Source: Euborellia annulipes
Taxonomy: Eukaryota > Arthropoda > Insecta > Dermaptera > Anisolabididae
Length of the DNA: 64,000 nt
Assembly (NCBI GenBank): GCA_023213315.1
Contig: JAKCPI010027661.1
Coordinates: 19,463-83,462, forward strand
Reading direction: 5' to 3'
In this document: positions 62,738 to 64,000 of the stretch, piece after piece
How the letters are laid out: each line of letters starts with the position of its first letter
Position numbering within the stretch: the stretch's first letter is position 1
Program-made: the position numbers and the translations under genes
The notes under the pieces: model-generated
Database searches by the model: none
What the model saw: only the letters and a program-made list of their open reading frames with translations
Told to the model about the DNA's origin: nothing

Positions 62738-62889
62738 GGGTATTAAATAAATGAAATAAATGCTAGCTGCTTTTCTTTCTTCATCCTGATACAGATCAAC
62801 AACTTTTATCCAGCTATAAATTCTACTTTTCTCTACCAATACTTTCTTTCTATATATATTAACATATATAGAGGTAAGAGAAAGTAATA

Positions 62890-63544
62890 AATCTGGCGAA
62901 AGAATTCAATTCGTAGATTAAATATATGAATTAATGAACAGGAGAGAAGTTATTAGAAAATAACACAAAGACTGTGTTTATGTTATGATCTTCCATTCAT
63001 AAATTCGTCGGGTAAATAAACGGTCCAGAAATTTTCATTTTATGATCTATTGAAATTATGAATCATTAAAGAGAGAGATGTTCTCTTTGGCACGCGGCCG
63101 AGGCACTTTCAATATAACCCAATAAAAAGTAACTAGTTATATATTAAAACATAAATTTTTGGAAATGAAATTTGCATCTCTTATCTCTGACCTTCCATCC
63201 TCATAGGAAATTACATGATGGTGTCGTCTCCCTTTCGGTTCTTCCTTTTTGGATAAACTTTATAATTATAAATCCGATCGAATCATACGGAAAGACGGGA
63301 TGATGGGGGGGGGGGGATGATTGATGTAGTTCTAAATACACACTAGATATCGCGTAAACAGAAATAACTTTGTCATTTTAAAGAGAAATTTAAGATCTGG
63401 TCATATAAAATTAGCTAAAAAAAAAAAAAAAACACTTTTCTGTTTATTTACATGTTGTTTTCTCAGATATTATGTTTTATGATAGTATAGTTTGTTCTTG
63501 AAAAAATGTACGTTCACGTGTCTGTGTGTTTGATTTTTTGTTCG
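62890..63544. other. AT-rich stretch
   Basis: G-run near 63306-63317 and an A-run at 63418-63432. No gene. Confidence 0.45.
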
Positions 63545-63765
63545 TAATGCCTAATATATTCTATAACCATCATGGGCCAAGCGCTCCATAAACATAAACC
63601 ATAAAACATACACTTATGTTAAATATATCTATGACCAGTCAAGTCCGAATCGCGGTATAGTGAATACTAAATATCTTATTCAAATTTATAGACCTCGAAA
63701 ATATTTAACTATACTTTATTTAGATTCTCGTATACATAGAGAAAGTATTGTAATCTTCTAAAGAT
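63545..63765. repeat. Dispersed repeat, reverse copy of 22262-22400
   Basis: GGGCCAAGCGCTCCATAAAC, TGTTAAATATATCTATGACC, TATCTTATTCAAATTTATAG match the earlier element in reverse orientation. Ends in a weak R1-like GAGAAAGTATTG. Confidence 0.65.
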
Positions 63766-64000
63766 TTTAAATTTTTTTTGAATTCTCACTCGTATTTTCG
63801 AAAAATGACTAGTATACTGATTGACTAGACTGACTAGTAAATTGATATTTCATGCTTTTTTAGAGAATACAAGTCGAGTCCTCTCTTTTTACGTACCCTA
63901 TATCTAATTCTATAACCATCATATTTTATTTGACTTTGAGGATGTACAAGATTATATAACTCACTAAATGTATTTTGAAGTTTACTTTTATCTGGATACA

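Larger units (their letters stand above)
61849..62835. mobile_element. HFB foldback retroposon with nested insertions, 987 bp
   Basis: Inverted arms 61849-62046 and about 62634-62802 (GTTGATCTGTATCAGGATG; AGCAGCTAGCATTTATTTC). A one-sided segment of about 33 bases is on the right (62803-62835). Perfect 12-bp duplication CCAATACTTTCT (61837-61848, 62836-62847). Each arm has an intact-core hammerhead pointing outward. The centre holds AT microsatellites, a second foldback and a SINE-D. Confidence 0.82.
60582..62886 (+). mobile_element. R1 element carrying two large insertions
   Basis: First hairpin shortened (AACTGGTGTGACTGGTCAC ... TGTCACACCAGATTTTTT), terminal hairpin ending GGTAAGAGAAAGTA at 62886. 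A hAT MITE (60705-61360) and an HFB (61849-62835) split the body. R1 itself accounts for about 660 bases. Confidence 0.85.

Overview
The window is AT-rich metazoan DNA with spliced genes, TATA boxes, AATAAA signals and dense nested transposons. Two genes for small secreted peritrophin-like chitin-binding proteins point to an arthropod, perhaps a crustacean; the species cannot be fixed from sequence alone. Nothing looks prokaryotic, and there is no CRISPR array, rRNA or credible functional tRNA gene.

Genes. Two minus-strand paralogues (98 aa, spanning 33624-35112; 108 aa, spanning 44298-45783) share one architecture: a first exon with only 7 coding bases (ATG AAA G), a phase-1 intron of about 1.2 kb, and a second exon with the rest of the signal peptide, a charged linker and an 8-Cys CBM14-like domain. 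Their introns are filled with transposons. On the plus strand, unique segments bounded by good splice sites (15366-15427, 29563-29700, 48213-48337, 53812-53959, 54177-54302) may be exons of one long transcript, coding or not. A 112-codon open frame at 60248-60583 is unrecognised.

Repeats (names used below are mine). R1: about 690 bp, more than 20 copies, a long hairpin at each end and inverted subterminal motifs ACTTTCTCTTACC / GGTAAGAGAAAGT, resembling non-autonomous Helentron-type elements. SINE-A, SINE-B, SINE-C: SINEs (A and B clearly tRNA-headed) that share a 3' stem-loop whose stem covaries between families. SINE-D: about 245 bp with a GAA tail. HFB: foldback retroposons carrying minimal type I hammerhead ribozymes in both arms, with 11-13 bp target duplications. 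R7: RTE-like tails. There are also hAT MITEs (8-bp duplications), mariner-type MITEs (TA), Harbinger-type elements (TTA), two LINE 3' ends and several kilobase-scale palindromes.

Layout. 1-15 kb: R1, SINE, R7 and HFB copies in AT-rich DNA. 15-31 kb: candidate exons, a cleanly flanked HFB at 19.1-19.6 kb, hAT MITEs, a LINE end at 28.9 kb. 31-39.3 kb: large palindromes and chitin-binding gene 1. 39.5-41.7 kb: LINE split by a Harbinger-type element. 41.7-46 kb: unique DNA and chitin-binding gene 2. 46-60 kb: R1/SINE/MITE nests, candidate exons, a possible enhancer near 57.2 kb. 60-63 kb: an R1 copy containing a hAT element and an HFB, which itself contains another HFB and a SINE-D.
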